Notes: generated by a model from the letters alone, not told the origin. A stretch of 49,722 bases of DNA from Thioploca sp. (GCA_030627235.1 DAOUSL010000007.1:1-49722); one strand, 5' to 3'; counted from the stretch's first letter, positions 24,584 through 33,037 are shown. Numbers and translations are program-made.

Positions 24584-25351
24584 TTAGTCATATTTATGGC
24601 GTAAATACTGCACCATCATACGTTCATCTTGACTCATAGGTTTACAATTGATTAGCATAGGGCTATTTAGTTTAGTAAAACGTTCTTTATCGTTAATTAC
24701 TAAAACCATATTGACAAGAGTGGTTGGTGAATGAGGATAGGAAAATGGAGAACTAATGGTATAGAAACCTAATTTTCTAAAAAAAGCTCCACCGAAACCA
24801 TTTGGATCGGTAGTTATAAATACAATTTTAACTCCTTTACTTTGCAAGTGTGCAACTGATTTTACTAAAATTAGCTCTCCAATGGTAATTCCTTTATTCC
24901 AAATTTTTACCCCACGATATTCTTTCTTTATTGCAACCGCATTAAGAGTTGCTAATTTATTTTGGAAAGATTGGATTGGTTTTGATCGTAAAATTGGTTC
25001 AAAAAATTCCTTATGAGGAAATTTATCTTGGATTTTTATAACTCTGGTGACTCCAACAACTTTATCACCATCTTTGGCAATTATAAAATCAGCTATTACA
25101 TCATAAGGATCAGGATACACAATTTCATCTTCCGTAGAATGAGGCAGTTTTACCCAGCCTAATTCTTTAACAAAGACATCGTATTTAATTTTTAGATAAG
25201 CAAGATACAGACTTGGATTATCTTTTACGGAAAAATTTAATAAAGTAAATTGAAATTCTGACAGATTATTGGTAGACTGAGTTATTGTAGTAAAAATATC
25301 CAATCCAAAGATTTCTATAAACTTAACAAGCTGAATTACGCATACAGACAT
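24584..25351 (-). CDS. GNAT-fold acyltransferase resembling LuxI / FeeM autoinducer synthases
   Basis: 255 aa. Residues about 36-190 show an N-acyl-amino-acid / acyl-homoserine-lactone synthase pattern: KIKYDVFVKELGW (54-66; F60 and W66 spaced as in LuxI F28 and W34, with K56 where LuxI has R24), DPYD (D81, D84, like LuxI D45 and D48), then VVGVTRV (R103 near LuxI R69). The later LNAVAIKKEYRG and NGFGGAFFRKLGF segments are typical of GNAT acyltransferases. It probably transfers an acyl group from acyl-ACP or acyl-CoA to a small amine; a signal molecule is possible but unproven. No LuxR-type regulator is adjacent. It follows the 315-aa membrane-protein gene on the same strand (143-bp gap). The N-terminal 30 residues are unusual and the start could be internal. 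Confidence 0.6.
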   Translation of the reverse strand: MSVCVIQLVKFIEIFGLDIFTTITQSTNNLSEFQFTLLNFSVKDNPSLYLAYLKIKYDVFVKELGWVKLPHSTEDEIVYPDPYDVIADFIIAKDGDKVVGVTRVIKIQDKFPHKEFFEPILRSKPIQSFQNKLATLNAVAIKKEYRGVKIWNKGITIGELILVKSVAHLQSKGVKIVFITTDPNGFGGAFFRKLGFYTISSPFSYPHSPTTLVNMVLVINDKERFTKLNSPMLINCKPMSQDERMMVQYLRHKYD

Positions 25352-25494
25352 AATTTTGAGTCAATTCTCAAAAAATATAACGAAAATGATTTAATTTATA
25401 AATACAGTTTTGTACGATAAGCTAAATATCTCGTTAATATTTGTCTGGTAACAGCAATTAACCAAGTATATACTAATCAGAATTTCTACTTAAA

Positions 25495-26442
25495 CTATCT
25501 TGGATACATGATTGCGTTAGCAATGACTATATTTTCACCATTAAGCATTAACTTAGGATGCCTTAACACTCCAATGAAGTCCATTTTTTCTTTATAAAAA
25601 GTAATTTCAAATTCATAACCTTTCCTCTCACTACAACTAGTTAAATCTGTTGAACCAAATTGAGGAGAACAATATAATCTTTTTTTCTGGGAAAATAATA
25701 AAGTACGTTCCTTACCACTAACTTTTTTACCAGACATGGAAAAAGCCGACTCAACTACATCTTTCGGAAATTTATACGACATAATTCCATTAAATCTTAA
25801 ATTTTTATCATTATAAGATAAGAACATTAATCCTCTACCAGTACCTCCAACAGCATCTGTTTGAGCAATGTAATTACCTACTGACATATTATTAAAACAT
25901 CTATCAGTTTCTTGCATTGGCAATTTATTAGTTTTTATATATTCATCTACACACTGTCTATCAATAGGATTTTCTAGGGTTTGTTTCCATTCATTTAAAT
26001 AATTAACATATTGTAATTCAAATCCCCATTCTTCAGCTTGATTATATGAAATTCCTGGTAGGGTCATATAGCTTTGTATAACTGCTCCAACTAATTCTAC
26101 TAATAAAGCACCGGATAATAATTTAGTATATTTGTCATCAACACTTGCAAAAATTCCAACTTTTAACATGGCTCCTAAAGCCACCACTGCTGTTCCAAGA
26201 AAAATACTAATAAAAACCAAATGATATAAAACATAGAGATTATTCATTATATTGCTCATAGTGGCCAGAAAAATAAAAACTGATCCAACTAATGCAACTA
26301 ATAAAAAAGCAAATAATGTTTTAGTATATTTATCTTCAATCTTTGAAAAAATACCAATGTTTAATATTGCACCTATAGCAAGGATAGAAACACTTAAGAA
26401 TACAGATATAAAAATAGCGTGATAAACACTAAAGCTTCCCAA
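25495..26442 (-). CDS. Membrane protein with an internally duplicated two-helix unit; function unknown
   Basis: 315 aa. Residues 7-62 and 72-127 are two copies of one unit offset by 65 residues, sharing IFIS-FL, the LAIGA-L / VALGA-L helix, GIF, DKYTK and LLV-LVG. Each unit gives two membrane helices, so there are four in total (about 8-30, 42-62, 73-97, 108-124). A soluble domain follows (about 130-315) with four Cys (C139-type spacing in VDEYIK and CFNNM, then CSPQF and CSERK), probably periplasmic or cytoplasmic depending on topology. I do not recognise the family. It is 93-142 bp from its neighbours and divergent from the MoxR gene. The intergenic 26443-26720 shows no clear element beyond AT-rich DNA. 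Confidence 0.75.
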   Translation of the reverse strand: MGSFSVYHAIFISVFLSVSILAIGAILNIGIFSKIEDKYTKTLFAFLLVALVGSVFIFLATMSNIMNNLYVLYHLVFISIFLGTAVVALGAMLKVGIFASVDDKYTKLLSGALLVELVGAVIQSYMTLPGISYNQAEEWGFELQYVNYLNEWKQTLENPIDRQCVDEYIKTNKLPMQETDRCFNNMSVGNYIAQTDAVGGTGRGLMFLSYNDKNLRFNGIMSYKFPKDVVESAFSMSGKKVSGKERTLLFSQKKRLYCSPQFGSTDLTSCSERKGYEFEITFYKEKMDFIGVLRHPKLMLNGENIVIANAIMYPR

Positions 26443-26720
26443 AATAATTTCCCCAGATAGTTTGAAATAAATAGTTATAGTTTATGATTAAATTTAGAGC
26501 TATAATATTATCCAATATTTTGAAATATTAATTATGAATTGTCAACTATTAATAATGGATATATGAAACAAGCTATTTGTAATTATAAGATATTGCTCTT
26601 ATAAATATCATTTCTATACAGCTTATATCTTAAATTTATAGCCAAAAGCAACATAATGGTATAATAACACAACTTTTGATATAATTTTCACCATTTTTTT
26701 AATAGGAATAATTAAGTATT

Positions 26721-27689
26721 GTGGATGCAACTTATTTTGACAATTTTCGCCAATATTTAAGTAAACATATTATAGGCCAACATCAATTAATTGATAGCAT
26801 GTTAATTTGTTTATTAAGTGATGGACATATTTTAGTTGAAGGAATGCCAGGTTTGGCTAAAACAACTGCGGTAAAAAGCTTGGCAGAAGCTATTGAAGGA
26901 GATTTTCATCGAATTCAATTTACTCCTGATTTATTACCAGCTGATCTAATAGGTACAGATATTTATCAACATGAACGAGGAGAGTTTGAATTTAGAGAAG
27001 GCCCATTGTTTCATAATGTTATATTGGCTGATGAAATTAATCGGGCTCCACCTAAAGTACAATCGGCTTTGTTAGAAGCAATGGCAGAGCGTCAAATTAC
27101 AGTAGGTCAGAACACTTATAAATTAGCTAATTTATTTATGGTGCTTGCTACCCAAAATCCGGTAGAACATGAAGGCACTTATACTTTACCAGAAGCTCAA
27201 TTGGATCGTTTTTTGCTATATGTTAAAGTTGATTACCCAAATAAACAAGAAGAGTTACAAATACTTGAATTAATGGAAAATCAACAATTAGAAGGTTTTT
27301 CCAAAACAAAACCAACAGTTGAATGCCATCTTAGCCAAGCTGAAGTATTAGAGGCTCGTAAAGCAGTAATGCAATTATATTTAGACCCAAAATTGAAAGA
27401 ATATATAATTGATATTGTACAGGCATCACGTTATCCAGCTAAATTTGATAAGGATTTACAACGTTGGCAAAGATTTGGTGCTTCACCAAGAGCTAGTATT
27501 GCTTTAAGCCGTTGTGCTCGTGCATTAGCATGGTTACAAGGAGAACAGTATGTCTCTCCAGAACATATTCAAGCTATAGCTCCCGATATTTTACGGCATC
27601 GAATTTTATTATCATTTGAAGCAGAAGCAGAGGGAATTACTACAGAAGATTTTATCCAAAAATTATTACAAGTAGTTGCAATTCCATAA
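26721..27689 (+). CDS. MoxR-family AAA+ ATPase
   Basis: 322 aa, standard MoxR length. AAA+ features are Walker A GMPGLAKT (residues 41-48, K47), Walker B ILADEINRAPP (D104, E105), sensor 1 TQNPVEHEGTYTLPEAQLDRF, and the C-terminal lid with GASPRASIAL. MoxR proteins act as chaperones that activate metalloenzymes or surface complexes and are usually encoded with DUF58 and VWA genes. None is present here; three unknown helical-repeat genes follow on the same strand. The start is GTG at 26721; no in-frame ATG lies nearby and the N-terminus fits the family. The ribosome site is weak. Confidence 0.93.
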   Translation: MDATYFDNFRQYLSKHIIGQHQLIDSMLICLLSDGHILVEGMPGLAKTTAVKSLAEAIEGDFHRIQFTPDLLPADLIGTDIYQHERGEFEFREGPLFHNVILADEINRAPPKVQSALLEAMAERQITVGQNTYKLANLFMVLATQNPVEHEGTYTLPEAQLDRFLLYVKVDYPNKQEELQILELMENQQLEGFSKTKPTVECHLSQAEVLEARKAVMQLYLDPKLKEYIIDIVQASRYPAKFDKDLQRWQRFGASPRASIALSRCARALAWLQGEQYVSPEHIQAIAPDILRHRILLSFEAEAEGITTEDFIQKLLQVVAIP

Positions 27690-27696
27690 AATTTAA

Positions 27697-27747
27697 TATC
27701 AATTACTTATATTGCTGTAGTTTATCCAATCGAAAAATGCTATATAA
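27697..27747. repeat. Copy of the AT-rich dispersed repeat (51-bp block)
   Basis: 48 of 51 bases match 36831-36881 by eye, including TTTATCCAATCGAAAAAT. It begins 8 bp after the MoxR stop. The AATTCTTAATTAAATTC block found in fuller copies is absent. Confidence 0.6.
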
Positions 27748-27919
27748 CATATACTTTTTATTTCACTAATTATCTTATGAAATCTTGATTATAATATTTA
27801 TCTAAAATAATTGTGCTAATATTAAAGTATATTAATATATTTAAATTATAAAATTGAAATTTTATATAAATTCAACTATTAGCTAAATTTTAGGTATTTT
27901 AACTGAATTTATTTTACTA

Positions 27920-28534
27920 ATGTCAAATTTTCTGGCTAGAATAGATACTTCCAAACAAGAACGGTTATTACATTTAACAGATGTTGCATTAAATATAGCC
28001 AAAGAAACATTAATTGATGAAGAAATTCCAATTAGTTTTCGCTTAGATATAGCATTTGATTTTTTTGAGTCATGTAACTCTTCTATATCAGACATGGCAT
28101 TAAATGTAATTAAAACTATACTGATTGATAATGAAGTTTCAGTAAATATTCGTTTAAGTGCAGTATTTAGGATTTTTGGTTCTGATAAAATATTTACTAT
28201 AGAAAATATAGCATTAGATGTGGTTAAATCAATCTTAATGGATATGGATATTCCAACCAGTATTCGTTTGGATACTGCGATTAGAATTTTTGAAAAACGC
28301 TATACTATTCCTTCTATAGAACAAGATGCTTTAAAAGTAATTGAAACCATATTAATCGATATTGAAGTTCCTATAGATACTCGTTTGAGTGCTGCATTTA
28401 AAATTTTTACACCTTGCAAAAATTATCCTATAGCAATTATTGCTTTAGATGTGATTGAAACTATATTAATCGACACAGAAGTATCAAAAAATGTTAGGTC
28501 AGACATAGTATTTAAACTATTAGAACTACGATAA
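27920..28534 (+). CDS. Five-repeat helical (HEAT-like) protein, function unknown
   Basis: 204 aa made almost wholly of five repeats of 37-39 residues. The unit reads AL-V--TILID-E-P---RL-AAF-IF; its invariant Arg falls at residues 41, 78, 116, 155 and 193. Each unit predicts two helices. The same unit occurs once in each of the next two genes. By eye it resembles the short 'ALxxLxxIMxDxxAPxxxRxxAAxxIL' helical motif of small terminase-like and related proteins; that is a pattern match only. There is no signal peptide or membrane segment. It follows moxR on the same strand after a 230-bp gap. It may be a scaffold or partner for MoxR; that is speculation from position. Confidence 0.7.
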   Translation: MSNFLARIDTSKQERLLHLTDVALNIAKETLIDEEIPISFRLDIAFDFFESCNSSISDMALNVIKTILIDNEVSVNIRLSAVFRIFGSDKIFTIENIALDVVKSILMDMDIPTSIRLDTAIRIFEKRYTIPSIEQDALKVIETILIDIEVPIDTRLSAAFKIFTPCKNYPIAIIALDVIETILIDTEVSKNVRSDIVFKLLELR

Positions 28535-28702
28535 TTAATTTACTATGATTTATCTTGTTATTTGTGAATAGATTTTGTATGATAGACAATACTTTGCTAA
28601 TTTAAAATTATACCAAGTAATTTCAGATTGTATCAAAGCATAAGGTTTGGCCTTTCAAAAAAGGTATTATAATGAAAAAAACTAATAGTATAATTTTTAA
28701 TT

Positions 28703-29050
28703 ATGATAACTAAATCAGAAAATTTAAAAATTGAGTCGGTTTGTGAAGAACGGTTACAACATTTAGCAGATATTGCGTTAGATGTAGTTGAAAGCATCTT
28801 AACAGATATGGAAGCTCCTATTACTTTACGATTAGAAGCAGCATTCAGGATTTTTGAATTATGTAATATGTCTCCTAAAAACAATGATGATGTTGGCCAA
28901 TCAATTGTAAAAGGTATTGAAAAAAATGCCAATGAACTTGCATACCTTGAAGCACTCTTGAAAGCTAAAGGGGCAAATCAAACTTATAGCAAAACTATTG
29001 GAATTGAAAATAATGCTAGTGGTGGTGATAGTTGCCCTACTTTCCTCTAA
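28703..29050 (+). CDS. Small protein with one helical repeat unit, paralogue A
   Basis: 115 aa. Residues about 1-90 are strongly similar (roughly four in five residues) to the gene at 29139-29447: both have ESVCEE(R/K)LQ, then ALDVVE-I-TDMEAPITLRL-AAFRIFELCN-SP and GIEKNANELAYLE. The central unit is the one tandemly repeated in the 204-aa protein upstream. The C-terminal tail (about 91-115) is unique and ends CPTFL. No membrane segment or catalytic motif. Tandem duplication is evident. Confidence 0.65.
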   Translation: MITKSENLKIESVCEERLQHLADIALDVVESILTDMEAPITLRLEAAFRIFELCNMSPKNNDDVGQSIVKGIEKNANELAYLEALLKAKGANQTYSKTIGIENNASGGDSCPTFL

Positions 29051-29138
29051 TATATTATATTTTATAAAAGCAGATTATCTGCCCTATTTATAAATTGGCA
29101 CAATATTCTATTAGAAATGATAAAGTTATGTAATAAAT

Positions 29139-29447
29139 ATGATAAATAAACCAGAAAAATTAAAAGTAGAATCTGTTTGTGAAGAAAAGTTACAACGCTT
29201 AGCAAATGTTGCATTAGATGTAGTAGAAACCATAGTAACAGATATGGAAGCACCAATTACTTTAAGACTAAATGCAGCTTTTAGAATTTTTGAACTTTGC
29301 AATAAATCTCCCCAAGCTACAGATGATGTTAGTCAAGCTATCGTAAGGGGTATTGAAAAAAATGCTAATGAGCTTGCATATCTTGAATCACTAATGAAAG
29401 CTAAAGAAGTCAATAGTACTAATAAAACTATTGATATTGATCAATAA
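29139..29447 (+). CDS. Small protein with one helical repeat unit, paralogue B
   Basis: 102 aa, the second tandem copy of the preceding gene. It keeps VALDVVETIVTDMEAP and RLNAAFRIFELCNKSP and the GIEKNANELAYLESLMKAK helix; the tail is shorter and ends IDIDQ. The ATG lies in AT-rich DNA without a clear ribosome site, as for its sister. Soluble, function unknown. Retention of both copies in frame argues that these are real genes. Confidence 0.65.
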   Translation: MINKPEKLKVESVCEEKLQRLANVALDVVETIVTDMEAPITLRLNAAFRIFELCNKSPQATDDVSQAIVRGIEKNANELAYLESLMKAKEVNSTNKTIDIDQ

Positions 29448-29463
29448 CGTTTATTCAATCAAT

Positions 29464-29502
29464 TGTCATTTCGATTAAATTATAATTTTTTTCGAGATGA
29501 CA
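29464..29502. terminator. Hairpin between convergent genes, possible bidirectional terminator
   Basis: TGTCATTTCGA (29464-29474) pairs with TCGAGATGACA (29492-29502) over 11 bp with one mismatch. A T-run lies in the loop rather than after the stem. It separates the last helical-repeat gene from the hemerythrin-like gene that runs the other way. Confidence 0.4.
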
Positions 29503-29506
29503 TTAT

Positions 29507-29839
29507 TTAATCTGTTTTTAACCATTGCACCACTTGTTCATCTAAATAATCACATAAGTCACAATCATGGCAAGCTGGAGTATTTCTTGCGTCTAAAGGC
29601 AATTCCATAACTAATAAATCTTGTATCTCTTTGAATTGGACAGTATCTATTTCTTTTTCCTGCAACATAACTTCTGTAAGTTCACTAATACGTTTATGCA
29701 AATCTGATAAGTCTTGACAATGTTCTAATTGATTTGCTTTAATAACTAAATCATTTAAAATATTAAGCAGATTTTTATTATGGCCATCTACTTTTGAAAT
29801 TCCACTTGAGTATTTTGATTTCCATCTTACCCGCTTCAT
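29507..29839 (-). CDS. Small degenerate hemerythrin-like protein with C-terminal Cys cluster
   Basis: 110 aa from the ATG at 29839. The N-terminus (W-SKYSSGISKVDGHNKNLLNILNDLV) has the opening pattern of bacteriohemerythrin (W..YS.GI..ID..H..L), but HxxxE, HxxxH and HxxxxD are absent, so a normal di-iron site is unlikely. A CHDCDLC cluster near the C-terminus could bind metal instead. An upstream in-frame ATG at 29851 exists, but a GAGGA ribosome site lies between the two, 5 nt before the 29839 ATG, which decides the start. It is just downstream of folP on the same strand. Possibly a relic or a redox/metal sensor. Confidence 0.6.
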   Translation of the reverse strand: MKRVRWKSKYSSGISKVDGHNKNLLNILNDLVIKANQLEHCQDLSDLHKRISELTEVMLQEKEIDTVQFKEIQDLLVMELPLDARNTPACHDCDLCDYLDEQVVQWLKTD

Positions 29840-29862
29840 TTGAGTCCTCATTATTAAAACTA

Positions 29863-30663
29863 TTAAATTACTGCTTGGGTTATTTTTATGGCATCAACTG
29901 TTGTTGCCACATCATGGGTGCGAATTATTTCAGCCCCTCTCTCGACAGCTAATACTGCTAAAGCTATCCCACCAGATAAGCGTTCTGTAACTGGCTTATT
30001 TAATATTTCACCAAGCATAGATTTACGTGATACTCCTACTAATACAGGATAACCAATCTTGGTAAATTCGACTAAATACCGCATTAAAGTTAAATTATTC
30101 TCCAAAGTTTTACCAAACCCAAAGCCTGGGTCTATTATAATTCTATCTTCAGTAATATCAATATCTATACAAGCTTTCACTCTTTCTAATAAAAATGTTT
30201 TTACTTCTCCTACTACATCATTATAATTTGGATTAGTTTGCATAGTTTTTGGTTTGCCTTGCATATGCATTAAACAGACTTTTACCTTAGAATTAGCAAC
30301 AACGGCCAAACTATTTTCACCTTGTAATGCCATAATATCATTAATTATATCAGCACCAGCTTTAATAGCTTCACACATAACAGCAGATTTACTAGTATCA
30401 ACAGAAATAGAAATAGGAAATTCAGTTCGGATTTGTTCTATTATTGGAATAACTCGATCAATCTCTTCTTGGATTGATACTGGTTTAGCACCTGGTCTGC
30501 TTGATTCTCCTCCGATATCAATGATATCAGCACCTTCTTCAAATATTATACGAGCTTGTTCAAAAGCAGATTTGGAAGAAAAAAAATTTCCTCCATCAGA
30601 AAATGAATCTGGGGTAATATTTAAAATCCCCATTACTTTGGGTAAATTATCTTGAGAGAGCAT
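29863..30663 (-). CDS. folP: Dihydropteroate synthase
   Basis: 266 aa, typical. It joins p-aminobenzoate to hydroxymethyl-dihydropterin diphosphate to form dihydropteroate in folate synthesis; the sulfonamide target. Motifs: MGILNITPDSFSDGG (residues 11-25), DIIDIGGESSRPGA (about 50-63), SVDT for the central strand, DPGFGFGKT and GVSRKSMLG. No glmM or ftsH neighbour, unlike E. coli. pabB, which supplies the p-aminobenzoate precursor, lies in the same window at 37300. Confidence 0.96.
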   Translation of the reverse strand: MLSQDNLPKVMGILNITPDSFSDGGNFFSSKSAFEQARIIFEEGADIIDIGGESSRPGAKPVSIQEEIDRVIPIIEQIRTEFPISISVDTSKSAVMCEAIKAGADIINDIMALQGENSLAVVANSKVKVCLMHMQGKPKTMQTNPNYNDVVGEVKTFLLERVKACIDIDITEDRIIIDPGFGFGKTLENNLTLMRYLVEFTKIGYPVLVGVSRKSMLGEILNKPVTERLSGGIALAVLAVERGAEIIRTHDVATTVDAIKITQAVI

Positions 30664-30840
30664 ATCTAATTTGAGTTAACTAAAAATTGATTATTAGTGA
30701 TTAATGTTACGCAGACTTATTTCAAATATATATAGTATTTAGTAAATACATTATATCTTACCTTAAACTTATTTTAAATATTTTTTGCGTAACTTCAATT
30801 ATATAGTAAAAATAGGATATACTACAATTTATCTAAACAA

Positions 30841-30881
30841 TAGCAATTCTTAATCAATATATATTACTATAGCTTATCCAA
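30841..30881. repeat. Partial copy of the AT-rich dispersed repeat
   Basis: TAGCAATTCTTAAT (30841-30854) and CTATAGCTTATCC (30868-30880) match the two ends of the family, with the middle shortened. It lies directly upstream of the HlyD-type gene and may overlap its promoter or leader. Confidence 0.4.
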
Positions 30882-30886
30882 ATAAT

Positions 30887-32152
30887 ATGCACGAATATAA
30901 AATAAATAATAAATCACATGCCATTTTGTGGATAACTGTAATATTCACTATAACTGCTATTACTTGGGCTAATTATGCAATGTTAGATGAAGTAAATCGT
31001 GGTTTGGGTAAAGTTATTCCTTCTCAGAAAATACAAGTTATTCAAAATTTAGAAGGCGGTATAGTTGCAGAAATTTTGGTTAAGGAAGGAGAAATTGTAG
31101 AACAAGGACAAGTATTATTACGAATTGATGATACCAGATTTGCAGTTTCAGTACGAGAAAATCAAGTTACTTCGGCGACAATAAAAGCCAAGATTGCTCG
31201 TTTAACTGCGGAAGCTAAAGGTAATCAGTTTAAATTATCTCGTAGATTAAGAAAACAAGAAATTTATATAAATGAACAATCTTTAGCTAAATTACGACAA
31301 CAGAAATTACAAGCTAATATTGATATATTAATTCAACAAAAAAAACAGAAAAAACATGAAATTAAAGAGCTAAATTCTAAACAACAACAATTTCAGCATA
31401 GTTATAATTTGGCTAAAAAAGAATTGAAAATTATCAGACCTTTGGTTAAAAAAGGTATTATATCAGAAGTTGATTTATTACGTTTACAACGAGAAATAAG
31501 TGATTTAAAAGCAGAATTAGATGGTATTAAATTACGAATTCCACGAACTAAAGCCGCAATTGTTGAATCAGAACGTAAAATAACTGAAATAAAAATTACC
31601 TTCCGTACTAATGCTTTGACAGAGCTTAATGAAATTAAAGCAAAATTATTATTTATTTCTGAATCAAAATTAACGCTTGAAGATCGGGTAACTCGTACAG
31701 CGGTTCGTTCACCAGTAAAAGGTACTGTTAAGCAAATTAAAATTAATACTATTGGTGGAATAGTGCAACCAGGTATGGATTTGATGGAAATAGTACCTTT
31801 GGAAGATTATTTGCTAATTGAAGCTCAAATTCGTCCTTCTAATATTGCATTTTTACATCCTGGTCAAACGGCAATGATAAAATTTACTGCTTATGATTTT
31901 TCTATTTTTGGGGGATTACAAGCAACTCTTCAACATATCAGTGCAGATAGCATTATGGACAAACGTGGTGAAGATTTTTTTTTAATCCGATTACGAACCG
32001 ATAAAAACTATTTAGGAACGGAAGCTAAACCTTTACCAATCATATCTGGAATGACTGTTGAGGTGGATATTTTAACCGGTAAAAAAAGCTTATTATCTTA
32101 TCTGCTAAAACCGATTAAAAAAGCCCAGCAACAGGCTTTACGAGAACGTTGA
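30887..32152 (+). CDS. HlyD-family periplasmic adaptor (type I secretion membrane-fusion protein)
   Basis: 421 aa. One membrane helix near the N-terminus (about 13-33), a half lipoyl domain (about 42-85, QVIQNLEGGIVAEILVKEGE), a long alpha-hairpin coiled coil (about 90-265), the second lipoyl half (AVRSPVKGTVKQIKINTIGGIV) and a C-terminal beta-barrel (about 300-400). This is the layout of LapC/HlyD-type adaptors that link an ABC exporter to a TolC-like channel for large repeat-containing substrates. The ABC exporter and outer-membrane partner are not adjacent, so the set is split or the rest lies elsewhere. The ATG has no strong ribosome site. Confidence 0.9.
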   Translation: MHEYKINNKSHAILWITVIFTITAITWANYAMLDEVNRGLGKVIPSQKIQVIQNLEGGIVAEILVKEGEIVEQGQVLLRIDDTRFAVSVRENQVTSATIKAKIARLTAEAKGNQFKLSRRLRKQEIYINEQSLAKLRQQKLQANIDILIQQKKQKKHEIKELNSKQQQFQHSYNLAKKELKIIRPLVKKGIISEVDLLRLQREISDLKAELDGIKLRIPRTKAAIVESERKITEIKITFRTNALTELNEIKAKLLFISESKLTLEDRVTRTAVRSPVKGTVKQIKINTIGGIVQPGMDLMEIVPLEDYLLIEAQIRPSNIAFLHPGQTAMIKFTAYDFSIFGGLQATLQHISADSIMDKRGEDFFLIRLRTDKNYLGTEAKPLPIISGMTVEVDILTGKKSLLSYLLKPIKKAQQQALRER

Positions 32153-32159
32153 TAATTCT

Positions 32160-32185
32160 TAATTCTTAATTCTTAATTAAATTCA
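32160..32185. repeat. TAATTCT tandem plus dispersed-repeat core
   Basis: TAATTCT-type units occur three times in a row from about 32153, running into AATTCTTAATTAAATTC (32168-32184), the exact complement of the family core at 1795-1811. It fills the short gap between the HlyD-type gene and the convergent SDR gene. Confidence 0.45.
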
Positions 32186-32192
32186 AAGACAT

Positions 32193-32933
32193 TTAGTCTA
32201 CAGTTAATGCTTGACCATTTACATCGTTACTATCTTGTCCCATCAAATATAAGTATATTGGCATAATGTCATCTGGATTTGGTAAAGCTGTATAATCTTC
32301 ACCTGGATAAGCATCGGTTCGCATTTTGGTATGTACAGCTCCTGGATCAATACTATTAACTCTAATGTTAGTGTTAGTTTCTAATTCATCAGCCAAAGTT
32401 TGCATCAGGCCTTCCACACCAAAATAAGCAGAGGCGTAAGCACCCCAATAAGCTTTACCTTTACGACCTACATTGGCAGAAGTAAAAATAATAGAACCAT
32501 TCGGAGCTTGTCGCATCGCTGTTAAACACGCTTTAGTTAATAAAAATGGAGCATTAAGATTGACTTGCATAACTTTATTCCACTGTTCAGCATTATAATG
32601 TTCTATTGGAGTAAGGCTTCCTAATATGCCAGCATTATGCAATAGTCCATCTAATCTACCAAAATTTTTTATTAAAACTTCAGCTAGATTGTTATAATCA
32701 TTAGGAGTTGCACCTTCCAGATTCATGGGATAAATTGCTGGCTGAGGATGACCTGCTTGTTCAATTTCATCGTACACTGCTTCTAATTTTGTAGTAGTAC
32801 GTCCCAACAATATAACAGTTGCTCCATGAGCTGCAAAACTTTTTGCTGCGGCTTTGCCAATTCCGTCACCAGCTCCAGTAACTAGAATAATACGGTCGGT
32901 AAGTAATGTATTAGATGGTTTGTAATCAAGCAT
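32193..32933 (-). CDS. YciK-like short-chain dehydrogenase lacking the catalytic lysine
   Basis: 246 aa. It aligns along its length with the YciK family: PSNTLLTDRIILVTGAGDGIG (dinucleotide motif), LHNAGILG, FTSANVGR (Ser position) and the C-terminal DIMPIYLYLMGQDS. The active-site motif, YAASK in relatives, reads Y166-A-S-A-Y170, so the Lys that lowers the Tyr pKa is Tyr. The bases at this spot are TAC GCC TCT GCT TAT on the coding strand, so this is not an alignment slip. Catalysis may be lost or altered. It is convergent with the HlyD-type gene. E. coli YciK itself has no firm physiological role. Confidence 0.88.
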   Translation of the reverse strand: MLDYKPSNTLLTDRIILVTGAGDGIGKAAAKSFAAHGATVILLGRTTTKLEAVYDEIEQAGHPQPAIYPMNLEGATPNDYNNLAEVLIKNFGRLDGLLHNAGILGSLTPIEHYNAEQWNKVMQVNLNAPFLLTKACLTAMRQAPNGSIIFTSANVGRKGKAYWGAYASAYFGVEGLMQTLADELETNTNIRVNSIDPGAVHTKMRTDAYPGEDYTALPNPDDIMPIYLYLMGQDSNDVNGQALTVD

Positions 32934-33004
32934 ATTTGATTCCTTTTGGTATTTAAGTTGTATTCATATTTATGAATGATGATTTAATAATCTCCAAAAT
33001 TTTC

Positions 33005-33037
33005 AAACCTTCCAGGTTTTAAAAACCTGGAAGGTTT
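33005..33037. repeat. Near-perfect palindrome with 16-bp arms
   Basis: AAACCTTCCAGGTTTT (33005-33020) and its exact complement (33022-33037) are separated by one base. The arms contain the nested word CCTGGAAGG. It resembles the inner hairpin at 4837-4867 in style (AGGTNN...ACCT). It lies between miaB and the SDR gene on the same strand, so it could also act as a processing or termination structure for miaB. Confidence 0.6.

Noticed and set aside
28633-28932. 99-aa minus-strand frame opposite the first small helical-repeat gene, and 27883-28095 and 29062-29256 likewise
   Set aside because: The plus-strand frames are paralogous to each other at protein level, which shows they are the coding ones; the minus-strand frames are mirror images.
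33005-33037. Rho-independent terminator of miaB
   Set aside because: The palindrome is strong but its short A/T stretch is in the loop and no T-tract follows on the minus strand. I list it as a repeat only.
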